Shown here piece by piece: positions 1-7,600 of a stretch of 11,503 nt of DNA. This stretch comes from Bacteroidales bacterium (GTDB lineage Bacteria > Bacteroidota > Bacteroidia > Bacteroidales > WCHB1-69). Location of the stretch: contig JAIRTU010000004.1 in NCBI GenBank assembly GCA_031254735.1, positions 1-11,503 on the forward strand, written 5' to 3'. The notes beneath the pieces were generated by a model. The model saw only the letters and a program-made list of their open reading frames with translations. It did not search any database and was not told the origin of the DNA. Position 1 is the first letter of the stretch, and every line of letters starts with the position of its first letter. The position numbers and the translations under genes were made by a program.

Positions 1-1224
1 GCTACGGAACGTGTTTATTACGACCTGTCGAAACGGTTGATTTTGAATATTCAAGAAAATTTTTCCACCTCTCCGCGTGCGGGTGCAATAACCGTATACT
101 GTCCCGATTTGGACAGCACCATTATCATCACCATTCTGCAAGATGCGCACCCGAATACACTTTTAACGGACAGAACGACTGTTCGTATCAGTTCCTCACA
201 GGGAAGCGTATCTTTTTTAAACCTCAAAAGCAATATATCTTGGAAAATGGAGGGAAATACTCCCTCATGGTTGAGCATTAACCGAACATTCGGCGATACA
301 AGTACGCTGATTACGTTTACCGCAACCGAAGATAATGAAAACGGTATTGATCGGTCTGCAAATCTTATCCTTTCGGGCAACGGTGTGGATACCATAGTGT
401 TGACCGTAATACAATCGTTTGAAGAGTTGTATTTTTACACCGATAAATCAATTGTCCGCTTGGAAAATACCGTCCGTTCTATGGATACGGTTCGGATAAC
501 CTCCAACACCGATTGGGTGATACGCGGTTACGATACGGCTTTGGTGTCGGTAATTCCGCAATCGGGCTTTGGAAATGCTAAAATTGTTGTAACTACCTTG
601 CAGGCAAACAATAACTATTTTCTCAACCAAACCGCCGCTCATATTTCTACCAACGGAAGCGTTTCTGCCGACATTGCTATTTCGCAAAAAGCCGTAAATC
701 ATCTTGTGCTGCCTGAAACCAATTTTGAATTGGGTGCGGCGGTCGGCTCGACGGTAAAAGTGCAGATATACACCAATATGACATGGTATTTTCAATCGTC
801 AACGGTTGCCCCGTGGCTGACATCCGACATAAATGGTTCTAACGACAGTTCGGAAGTAACTTTTACCGCTTTGGAAGCCAACAACACAGGGAACACTCGA
901 ACGGCAAACTACAAGCCCAGAACCACTTCCATCATTCGGAATGTATACATAACACAGACAACACCTGTTTCTTCGACAGAGTTTGAAGAAAACAAGTCGG
1001 TTGTCATTTCTCCGAACCCTGCCGCCGATATGCTGAGCGTTATTTCGTCCAAAGAAATAAAGCGGATACAGTTGATTTCAATCACGGGAAAAGTATTAAA
1101 AACCATTTTCCCGAACAAAACATACGCAGAAATAGATGTCTCCGATCTCGCTTCGGGTATCTATTTTACAAAAATAATTTCTGCCGACAATTCAATCATA
1201 ACCAAAAAGATAGCAAAACAATAA
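1..1224 (+). CDS. BACON-repeat protein with T9SS C-terminal sorting domain (5' end outside window)
   Basis: The reading frame is open from base 1, so this is the C-terminal 407 residues of a larger protein; the TTG at 37 is not needed as a start. The visible part is a chain of about four Ig-like units of BACON type: a partial one to residue ~48, then ~60-138, ~142-231 and ~233-320. Each ends in a strand such as LTVIQ, IAISQ or VYITQ, and the last three hold a W in the SN-x-W or M-T-W position. Residues ~333-407 are a type A T9SS sorting domain: ISPNPAADML, then ITGKVLKT, then a DLASGIYFTKI strand and the basic end KKIAKQ. In the family this domain directs export through the outer membrane and is removed by the sortase PorU. 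BACON units are usually adhesive or carbohydrate-linked modules; no catalytic domain is visible here. The next gene starts 2 bases after the stop, suggesting one operon. The family calls are firm; the ligand and N-terminal domains are unknown. Confidence 0.9.
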   Translation, partial: ATERVYYDLSKRLILNIQENFSTSPRAGAITVYCPDLDSTIIITILQDAHPNTLLTDRTTVRISSSQGSVSFLNLKSNISWKMEGNTPSWLSINRTFGDTSTLITFTATEDNENGIDRSANLILSGNGVDTIVLTVIQSFEELYFYTDKSIVRLENTVRSMDTVRITSNTDWVIRGYDTALVSVIPQSGFGNAKIVVTTLQANNNYFLNQTAAHISTNGSVSADIAISQKAVNHLVLPETNFELGAAVGSTVKVQIYTNMTWYFQSSTVAPWLTSDINGSNDSSEVTFTALEANNTGNTRTANYKPRTTSIIRNVYITQTTPVSSTEFEENKSVVISPNPAADMLSVISSKEIKRIQLISITGKVLKTIFPNKTYAEIDVSDLASGIYFTKIISADNSIITKKIAKQ

Positions 1225-1226
1225 TT

Positions 1227-3032
1227 ATGAACAAACTAAAAAAAAGTATCTTGCAAAAGAGAAGTCTTATTCTTTTCGCGGGAATGATGTGGTTTACCAT
1301 TCACACCACCTATTCTCAACGCACACCCGATGCTGTTTACAACATGCAGGTGCAAAAAATGAATCGACTGTTACAGTTGATACGTTATTTTTATGTCGAT
1401 TCGGTCAATCTCAACAAAATTATGGAAAAAGGTACGGTAGAAATGCTCAAAGAGCTTGATCCGCATTCGACATATATTCCTCAAAAAGACGTTACGCGAA
1501 CAAACGAACCTCTGCAGGGCAATTTTGAGGGGATAGGTGTTTCTTTTCAGATTATAAAAGATACGATAGTGGTGGTGCAGCCTGTCAAAGGCGGACCTTC
1601 CGAACAGGTGGGCATTATCGCAGGCGATAAAATCATACAGATAGACGACAGCATCGCCGTGGGAAAAATCTGTACCAACGCATGGGTATTCAGCAAGCTG
1701 CGAGGAAAAAAAGGGACGAAAGTGGTTGTTAAGATAAGAAGAGGCAAAAACCCCGACCCGCTGACATTCACCATTATCCGCGATAAAATTCCTATCAACA
1801 GCATAGAAGCCTATTTTATGATCAACAAAGAAGACGGCTATCTGAAATTGGAACGTTTTTCGCAGACGACAATGGACGAATTTAAAAAGGCTGTCCGGGA
1901 ACTGCAAGCACAGGGAATGAAAAATTTGGTGTTTGACCTTCGCGGCAATACGGGCGGATATTTAAATACAGCGGTAGAATTGGCAGATGAATTTCTGACC
2001 AAAGACAAATTGGTGGTCTACACACAAAACACCAATAAGAATTTTCACAACAACATCAGACAGACGTACAACACCACCAACAGCAACGGTCTTTTAGAAA
2101 AAGGAAAACTGATAGTCTTGATAGACGAGGCTTCGGCTTCTGCCAGCGAAATAGTTTCGGGTGCGATACAAGATTGGGACAGAGGCATTATTGTCGGCAG
2201 ACGTTCTTTTGGAAAAGGGTTGGTGCAAATGCCCACCATGTTGCCCGACAGTTCGATTATTCGACTGACAACGTCTCGATACTATATTCCCAGCGGGCGA
2301 TATATCCAAAAACCGTACGAAGGCGTAGAAGATTACAGTCGCGATGCCATCAAACGCTACAATGCGGGAGAATTGACCAATGCAGACAGCATTCATTTCC
2401 CCGATTCGCTTAAATATTTCACCCAAGGGAAACGAGTAGTTTACGGCGGTGGTGGTATTATGCCCGATGTTTTTGTGCCTATGGACACCACCAGAGTTTC
2501 CGACTATTATTGGCGACTGTTTCGTAATAATATCTTCAATCAGTTTGCGATGTCTTATCTCGAAAGAGAAAAAGACAATCTGTTGAAACGTTATCCCACG
2601 TTTGATGACTTTAATAGCCATTTCCACATGACCCCCGAACTGTTGCAGGAATTTTCGGAATATGCAGCAAAAGAAAATGTAAAAGACTCGGCGGAATTTA
2701 ATTTCAAGGCTTATTTAGAGGGATTTATCGCTCAAAACAAGGATACGCTGAACAAAGTATTCGGCTCTTTCGAGCAGGTGAAAAACCATGATGACTTTAA
2801 GAAAATGCTTTCTGTCTATATTGAAAAAGAGATAGATAAGAAGAAAAAGGAAAACGAACGCTTCGACACCCGAACTTACATCGAAAGGCAGTTGAAAACC
2901 TTAATGGCTCGCAACCTGTACGACGCCAACAAAGCCACCAAAATCTGGTTGGAAATGGACGAAACCTATCTGAAAGCACTCGAAATCATCAGTGATACAG
3001 GAATGTTTAAAAAGCTGAAGATCACGTATTAG
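1227..3032 (+). CDS. S41 family C-terminal processing peptidase (CtpA/Prc type), exported
   Basis: A periplasmic serine protease with a Ser/Lys dyad that cuts proteins near their C-termini. Residues 1-31 are a signal peptide: basic MNKLKKSILQKR, a hydrophobic core, and a cut near TYS-Q. An N-terminal helical region carries the LDPHS motif (78-82). A PDZ domain covers ~97-185 (NFEGIGVSF, GGPSE, AGDKII) and the protease core ~200-365, with DLRGNTGGY (237-245). The likely nucleophile is Ser305 in SASASE, with Lys330 in SFGKG and Gln334; the Ser-to-Lys distance of 25 matches Prc and the plant D1 protease. A YGGGGIMPDVFVP motif follows at 406-418. The C-terminal ~120 residues are charged and helical (KEIDKKKKENER) and make this protein about 70 residues longer than its paralogue in the same window. 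The ATG lies 2 bases after the upstream stop, so translational coupling is likely. Substrates are unknown; the T9SS cargo next door or its partners are candidates only. Confidence 0.93.
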   Translation: MNKLKKSILQKRSLILFAGMMWFTIHTTYSQRTPDAVYNMQVQKMNRLLQLIRYFYVDSVNLNKIMEKGTVEMLKELDPHSTYIPQKDVTRTNEPLQGNFEGIGVSFQIIKDTIVVVQPVKGGPSEQVGIIAGDKIIQIDDSIAVGKICTNAWVFSKLRGKKGTKVVVKIRRGKNPDPLTFTIIRDKIPINSIEAYFMINKEDGYLKLERFSQTTMDEFKKAVRELQAQGMKNLVFDLRGNTGGYLNTAVELADEFLTKDKLVVYTQNTNKNFHNNIRQTYNTTNSNGLLEKGKLIVLIDEASASASEIVSGAIQDWDRGIIVGRRSFGKGLVQMPTMLPDSSIIRLTTSRYYIPSGRYIQKPYEGVEDYSRDAIKRYNAGELTNADSIHFPDSLKYFTQGKRVVYGGGGIMPDVFVPMDTTRVSDYYWRLFRNNIFNQFAMSYLEREKDNLLKRYPTFDDFNSHFHMTPELLQEFSEYAAKENVKDSAEFNFKAYLEGFIAQNKDTLNKVFGSFEQVKNHDDFKKMLSVYIEKEIDKKKKENERFDTRTYIERQLKTLMARNLYDANKATKIWLEMDETYLKALEIISDTGMFKKLKITY

Positions 3033-3035
3033 TGG

Positions 3036-3060
3036 TTAATTGTCAATTGTTAATTGTCAA
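3036..3060. repeat. Direct repeat of TTAATTGTCAA
   Basis: TTAATTGTCAA occurs at 3036-3046 and again at 3050-3060, separated by TTG, directly after the S41 stop codon. A related sequence in inverted orientation lies at 4180-4200 on the other side of the AT-rich gene. Confidence 0.75.
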
Positions 3061-3129
3061 TGACGCACAGATGAAGCGATAAACGTAATTGTCCGGTATT
3101 CACGAACGCACTTATAAAGGATAAATTGC

Positions 3130-3150
3130 CTTGTTATGAGCTTGTTATGA
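3130..3150. repeat. Tandem pair of CTTGTTATGA
   Basis: CTTGTTATGA is found at 3130-3139 and at 3141-3150, one base apart, in the 175-base gap between the convergent genes. The rest of this gap shows no convincing terminator. A T-rich run at 3189-3201 is preceded only by a 4-base-pair stem. Confidence 0.7.
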
Positions 3151-3207
3151 CATGCTTTCAATTCTCATTGCAATCGATCCTAATCGCGTTTTTTTGTTTT
3201 TGCAGCA

Positions 3208-4116
3208 TTAATTATGTATCATTTTAAAAACTCTGTCCTTGACGAAAAAAATGGAATAATTTTTATTTTTAAACAATGGTATTTCTTGAACGGGAATATA
3301 TTGTTGTTCGTCTATTTTGTATTTTTCATCTTTTGATGAATAATAAACATATATAACATTATCCATAAAAAACAATTGGTCGGTGTAATGATATTTAAAG
3401 TCCGGCATAATCAATTGATTATCAGCAAAATTTTTATTCATAATTCCCAATATCCCGGTCTTTTGGTCATCGCCTTTATTGAAAGAAACAGACAAAACAG
3501 CCTCTTCTAAAACTATAAATGTATAAAGATATTTATTCTCGATTGTTTTTATTCGCTCATTTTCAAAGTTATAAGAATACAACAGTCCATTGATTGTAAA
3601 ATAAAGATTATCATCATCGGAATATGATTTCAAACCCGGATTTTCGTATTCATCTGAATTAAAAGAACATAACAATTTCTCTTTGTCCTTTTCTAAAAGA
3701 TAAAGATGAATTTTATTGTTGTCATTATCCCATATAAAAAAACAATATGAATTTCCAACAATTAGTATATCAATGATGGAATACTCATATTTTGATTCAT
3801 AAATTTGTCTATTTTGTTTTGTAAGAACATTATAATTATTGATTGTTTTACCCTCTGAATAAATTATTTCACTTTCATTTATTTTTTCCGCATCAACGAA
3901 AAAAGCTCCCATTATTAACGTATCCACATTATTATTTTCTATATTTTGAATTAGGAGCTTTTTTTCTACAAATTCATCAGGTTCGTTATCTATTATTTCA
4001 TATACAATAAAATCATCTAACCCAACAATAAATCTGCCATTAACAAAATTTTGGTTTTGACTAAACGAAAGGAAAAAAGAAAAAACTAAAAATAAAAACA
4101 CCAACTTTTTTCGCAT
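3208..4116 (-). CDS. Hypothetical secreted protein, very AT-rich, possibly beta-propeller-like
   Basis: I do not recognise this family. From the ATG at 4116 the product is 302 residues and begins with a standard signal peptide: MRKK, a long hydrophobic core of V, L and F, then a cut near SFSQ-NQ. The frame is open to an ATG at 4191, but that would put a second hydrophobic stretch (LIVYVCIIFLCIFV) ahead of the signal peptide and would lie upstream of two candidate promoter boxes at 4149-4166, so I prefer 4116; 4137 and 4140 are alternatives. The mature part has repeating strand-turn patterns rich in N, D, Y and I (for example LLYSYNFENERIKTI), suggesting an all-beta, perhaps propeller, fold. 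Base use differs from its neighbours: two hand-counted 60-base lines (3361, 3541) have 18 and 16 G+C, against 27 in a line of the S41 gene (2281). This suggests acquired DNA. It is convergent with the S41 gene and bracketed by inverted repeats. Confidence 0.7.
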   Translation of the reverse strand: MRKKLVFLFLVFSFFLSFSQNQNFVNGRFIVGLDDFIVYEIIDNEPDEFVEKKLLIQNIENNNVDTLIMGAFFVDAEKINESEIIYSEGKTINNYNVLTKQNRQIYESKYEYSIIDILIVGNSYCFFIWDNDNNKIHLYLLEKDKEKLLCSFNSDEYENPGLKSYSDDDNLYFTINGLLYSYNFENERIKTIENKYLYTFIVLEEAVLSVSFNKGDDQKTGILGIMNKNFADNQLIMPDFKYHYTDQLFFMDNVIYVYYSSKDEKYKIDEQQYIPVQEIPLFKNKNYSIFFVKDRVFKMIHN

Positions 4117-4146
4117 ATTATCCATATATTGTTTCATCATTAATTC

Positions 4147-4166
4147 CACAAAAATACACAAAAATA
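4147..4166 (-). promoter_or_regulatory. Tandem Bacteroidetes-type -7 boxes
   Basis: On the minus strand TATTTTTG, a match to TAnnTTTG, occurs twice (4159-4166 and 4149-4156) inside a perfect 10-base tandem repeat, CACAAAAATA on the plus strand. Both would start transcription just upstream of the ATGs at 4140, 4137 and 4116. No well-spaced -33 TTTG was found; a TTG lies about 15 bases before the upstream box. Confidence 0.4.
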
Positions 4167-4179
4167 TAATGCACACATA

Positions 4180-4200
4180 AACAATTAACAATCAATTACC
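4180..4200 (-). repeat. TTAATTG-type repeat, inverted relative to 3036-3060
   Basis: Read on the minus strand this is GGTAATTGATTGTTAATTGT. It aligns with the 3036-3060 repeat with one 3-base deletion: TAATTG then ATTGTTAATTGT, against TAATTG-TCA-ATTGTTAATTGT. It lies upstream of the AT-rich gene. Confidence 0.55.
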
Positions 4201-4282
4201 TACTTCTAATCGCCATTTTTTTACCTGCCCTTTCAAGGCGAAAAAGGTGGTGGTTTTCCTTATTTCCAAAGGCTTTGCCGTT

Positions 4283-4310
4283 GGGCTGAAATAAAGCGGA
4301 CTTTCAGTCC
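4283..4310. repeat. Hairpin GGGCTGAAA / TTTCAGTCC
   Basis: The arms at 4283-4291 and 4302-4310 pair over 9 bases with one G-U pair around a 10-base loop. No T run follows on either strand, so it is not a good intrinsic terminator. It looks like a degenerate piece of intergenic repeat DNA. Confidence 0.5.
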
Positions 4311-4330
4311 TCATTGACAAAGCACAATCC

Positions 4331-4590
4331 CACCAATCATATTAAACATCGTCCGGACAGCAAGAAATTCCGAGTTCGATATTGCCCGAAAAATGCCACA
4401 AAACTTTCGAGGTTTTTAAAACCTCGAAAGTTAAACGAAGTTTAATTGTATGATAATCATGCAATTGCAAAAACAGCACAATAAAACCGCCCGCTCATTC
4501 GTTTTATATAGATCGGCTGTTTGGTTTTGATGTTGCCATATCGCAAAACGGCTCAACAATGACGATCTTTCGCTGCACCAATCACATTAA
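4331..4590. repeat. Flanking direct repeats CACCAATCAyATTAA
   Basis: CACCAATCATATTAA at 4331-4345 and CACCAATCACATTAA at 4576-4590 differ at one of 15 bases. They lie on either side of the palindrome and the conserved core of the dispersed element, and could be ends of a larger unit or an old target duplication. Confidence 0.45.
4402..4590 (+). repeat. Dispersed intergenic repeat element, copy A
   Basis: The parts in order are: a perfect 15-base palindrome with a 1-base centre (AACTTTCGAGGTTTT at 4402-4416, complement at 4418-4432); a second hairpin at 4444-4466 (AATTGTATGAT with ATCATGCAATT, one G-U); and the core TTCGTTTTATATAGATCGG at 4498-4516, then a GTTGC tract and TCTTTCGCTGC. A second copy at 8311-8485 has the same order and spacing. 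Over 4444-4536 against 8354-8446 a gap-free hand count gives 75 of 93 identical bases. It may be a non-autonomous mobile or REP-like repeat; no transposase is in the window. Confidence 0.7.
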
Positions 4591-4638
4591 TACAACAACC
4601 TGTAACTCGCCGTCGAAATATCGTTGCTCTTTTTTGCC

Positions 4639-7600
4639 TTATTGAACATTTATCTTTTTTCTGATTTCTTCCAATCTCGGTTTGTATTGGTCGTCTACCG
4701 TCAATAACGCTGTTCCGCACAGGTAATAGATATTCCGCAAATTGTCGAGATTCTCAGCTATACTCCGAGCCACAATACCGGCTTTGTCTCCTTTAAACTT
4801 TGCATAGTATTCATTTTCTTTTAAGAATTGGTCGGTACATTTGTCAAAATAATCCAAGCCTTTTTCTATCGCTTCCGGTGTTTTGCACTTAATATATATG
4901 TCTGCCAAAAAGGGATTTACTCGATCATAAGGAACGGTAGCTTGCGGAAACCATTTATCGTATTGATTCAGTACATTTATTGCCGAATCTATTTTGTTTT
5001 CTTCAAGCAGTTTGTCTGCCAAACGACAACCGATCACTTTATGCCCCGTAACAGGTCGTGTATAATCGTCGCTTAAAAAGATATTTTCATCGGCGTATTG
5101 AGAAAAATCATATCGATTCATTACATAGTCATACAAAATATCGGTATCGATTCTGCCATAGGAACGACTATTGGCAGGATACGGCGTCTTCACAGGAATC
5201 AGACGATAGACCAACCCTTCTGCCTGAAAATAATTTTCCAAACCAAAATGCGTATCCGGAGTGGCGTTTGCTATATAGTAGATTGGACGTTCCCAATTGT
5301 TGTGACACAAAATATCCATCATGGCAATATACGCTTTCGAAAACACGGTAGAAGGCAAAGTCCACTCTATACGATCTACTATTTGGTCGGAAAGATTTTC
5401 GGAAACGGTACCTGTTTTAAGCACCTGTTCTTTGTCTACATCTATGTACAAATTCTTCGTGTTGATAAGAGCATATCTTCTGTTGTTGCTTGGTTTCCAA
5501 ATTTCCTGCAACACATTTTTAATATTTTGCGGTTGCTTAATCCTGTCGACAGCCTGCAACGCATCGCGTGTGCCTGCCTGATAGAGTTCTTTTGCCATTG
5601 TAACAGGCACGGGTTTGCCGTCGTATGCTTTTCGTTTTGCCTGATCGATATACCAATCGGCACTCATCAACTGCAAATTGCAAATACGCACGTCGGTTCG
5701 ATAACCTTCTACTTCCTGCAAATACCAAAGCGGGAACGTGTCGTTGTCGCCGTTGGCAAACAGGATAGCATCGGGGGCGCAAGAATCCAGATACGCTTTC
5801 GCCGTATTCAGCAGCAGATACCGTTTGGAACGGTCGTGGTCGTCCCAATTTTGCGTACCCAAAATCACAGGAACACCCATACACGCTACCGTAGAGACTG
5901 CCGCTGCCGTTGTTTTGTTGATATATTTTTTTGCCCAATCATAAATGGCATACACGCCCAAGCCTATCCAGACAGCAAACGCATAAAACGAGGCGGCAAA
6001 GGCATAATCCCGCTCACGAGGCTGATACGCATACATATTTAGATAAATACCAATGGCGATGCCTGTCATAAAGAACAACATCAAGACAATAAGACCGTTT
6101 TTAGAATCTCGCGAGAAATGGAAAAACAATCCCAACAATCCCAATATAAGCGGTAAGAAATAATAGGTATTTCTTCCTTTATCTTTCAGATGTTCGGGCA
6201 TGTCTTGCGGACCTAAACGAGCCTCGTCTATAAAATTGATACCCGACAGCCATTCGCCCGATTGTTTATTGCCAAATCCTTGATTCAACGTTTGCCGTCC
6301 TGCAAAATTCCACATAAAATAACGTCCGTACATATATCCCAACTGATATTTGAAAAAGAACTTCACGTTTTGCCCGAAAGAAGGCATATTGGGAACTTGA
6401 CCATTGGCGTCTTTATAGTCCGGTAATGTAATGCCTGCCCAATGTTTATATTGACGAACACGATCAGGGTCTTTATTCCACATACGCGGGAATAATGAGC
6501 AATATTTTCCGTCATAAACATAGGCGATTTTTTGCCTGTCGTCTCCCACTTCGTACCGTTCTTTTATTTTAAATGTTCCCTTATTTTTATTGGCGTCTAT
6601 ATATTGTTCGGCTTCAAAACGAGAAAAGAAAGAACGTGTTGTGCTATTTGCATTTTCGACAATATATTTCTTTACATAAACCGGCTCACCGTCTTTTACG
6701 TTTACGACAGGAGTATTAAAATATTCTCCGTAAATCAACGGATAACTTTCGTATTGCTCTCTGTTGAGGTACGCCAACAACGAAACAGCGTCATCGGGAT
6801 CGTTTTCGTTGATGGGAGTATCGGCATTGGAACGAACTGGTAATATCAAAAAGGTAGAATATCCCACCAAAATGAACACCAAAGACAACAATCCGGTGTT
6901 GAGTAAACGTTTCTTTTTCTTCTCCGAATACCACAAGCCCCACGTGAGCAATCCTGCAATAAGCAAGAAATAAAATATTGTGCCAATATTAAACCCCGTA
7001 TGCAAAACATTGGTAAAAAATCGCTCAAAGACACTTGAAATCTTTACCGTATAAGGCACTATTCCCCAAAGAATAACGGCAACCAGCACAAAAGAAAACA
7101 GCAAAGCATATATGATCCCTTTGGCGGAAGACTTGTATTTACGGAAATAAATCACCAATATCATCGCCGGCAACGTCAGCAGATTCAGCAGGTGGACGCC
7201 AATGGATAAACCGATGATATAGGCAATCAGAATAATCCAACGATAGGAATAATTGCTGTCGGCAACCTCGTCCCATTTCAGGATAGCCCAGAAAACCACC
7301 GCCGTACACAACGACGACATCGCATATACTTCGCCCTCTACCGCTGAAAACCAAAAGGTATCGGTAAACGTATACGCCAACGATCCCACCAACGCACTGC
7401 CGAAAACAGCCACGACTTTAGAATTGGTTAAACTGCCTTTTACCGTCGCCAATTTCTTCCCCAACATGCTTATCGACCAAAATAAAAACATGATGGTAAA
7501 GCCGCTGCACAGGGCAGACATTGCATTAATGGTAAAAGCAACTTGGGTTGAATCGCTTGCAAAAAGCGAAAACAAACAGCCTATCAATTGAAAGGTGGGC

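Larger units (their letters stand above)
4192..4638. other. Gene-free stretch between two minus-strand genes
   Basis: No credible coding frame was found. It contains a 9-base-pair hairpin at 4283-4310 (GGGCTGAAA with TTTCAGTCC, one G-U pair), near-identical 15-base direct repeats at 4331-4345 and 4576-4590, and between them the repeat element at 4402-4590 with its 15-base palindrome. No clear terminator for the membrane protein gene ending at 4639 was seen. Confidence 0.7.

Noticed and set aside
37..39. TTG at 37 as the start of the BACON protein
   Set aside because: The same frame continues upstream to base 1 with protein-like sequence, and there is no signal peptide after the TTG. The gene is truncated by the window edge.
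2094..2627. A 177-codon minus-strand frame inside the first S41 gene
   Set aside because: It is antisense to the catalytic core, whose motifs are intact in the plus frame. It is a shadow frame.
3172..3201. T-rich run as terminator of the first S41 gene
   Set aside because: The run TTTTTTTGTTTTTG is preceded only by a 4-base-pair CGAT/ATCG stem. The support is too weak to annotate.
4117..4191. Longer start (ATG at 4191) for the AT-rich secreted protein
   Set aside because: It would add a hydrophobic stretch ahead of a complete signal peptide and would place the start upstream of both candidate promoter boxes.
4402..4432. The palindrome as terminator of the DUF2723 gene
   Set aside because: It lies more than 200 bases past the stop and no T run follows on the minus strand.
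5098..6042. A 314-codon plus-strand open frame inside the DUF2723 gene
   Set aside because: It lies wholly antisense to a clear 1041-residue membrane protein. Its translation is rich in I, R, C and H with no domain logic, and it has no promoter or start context.
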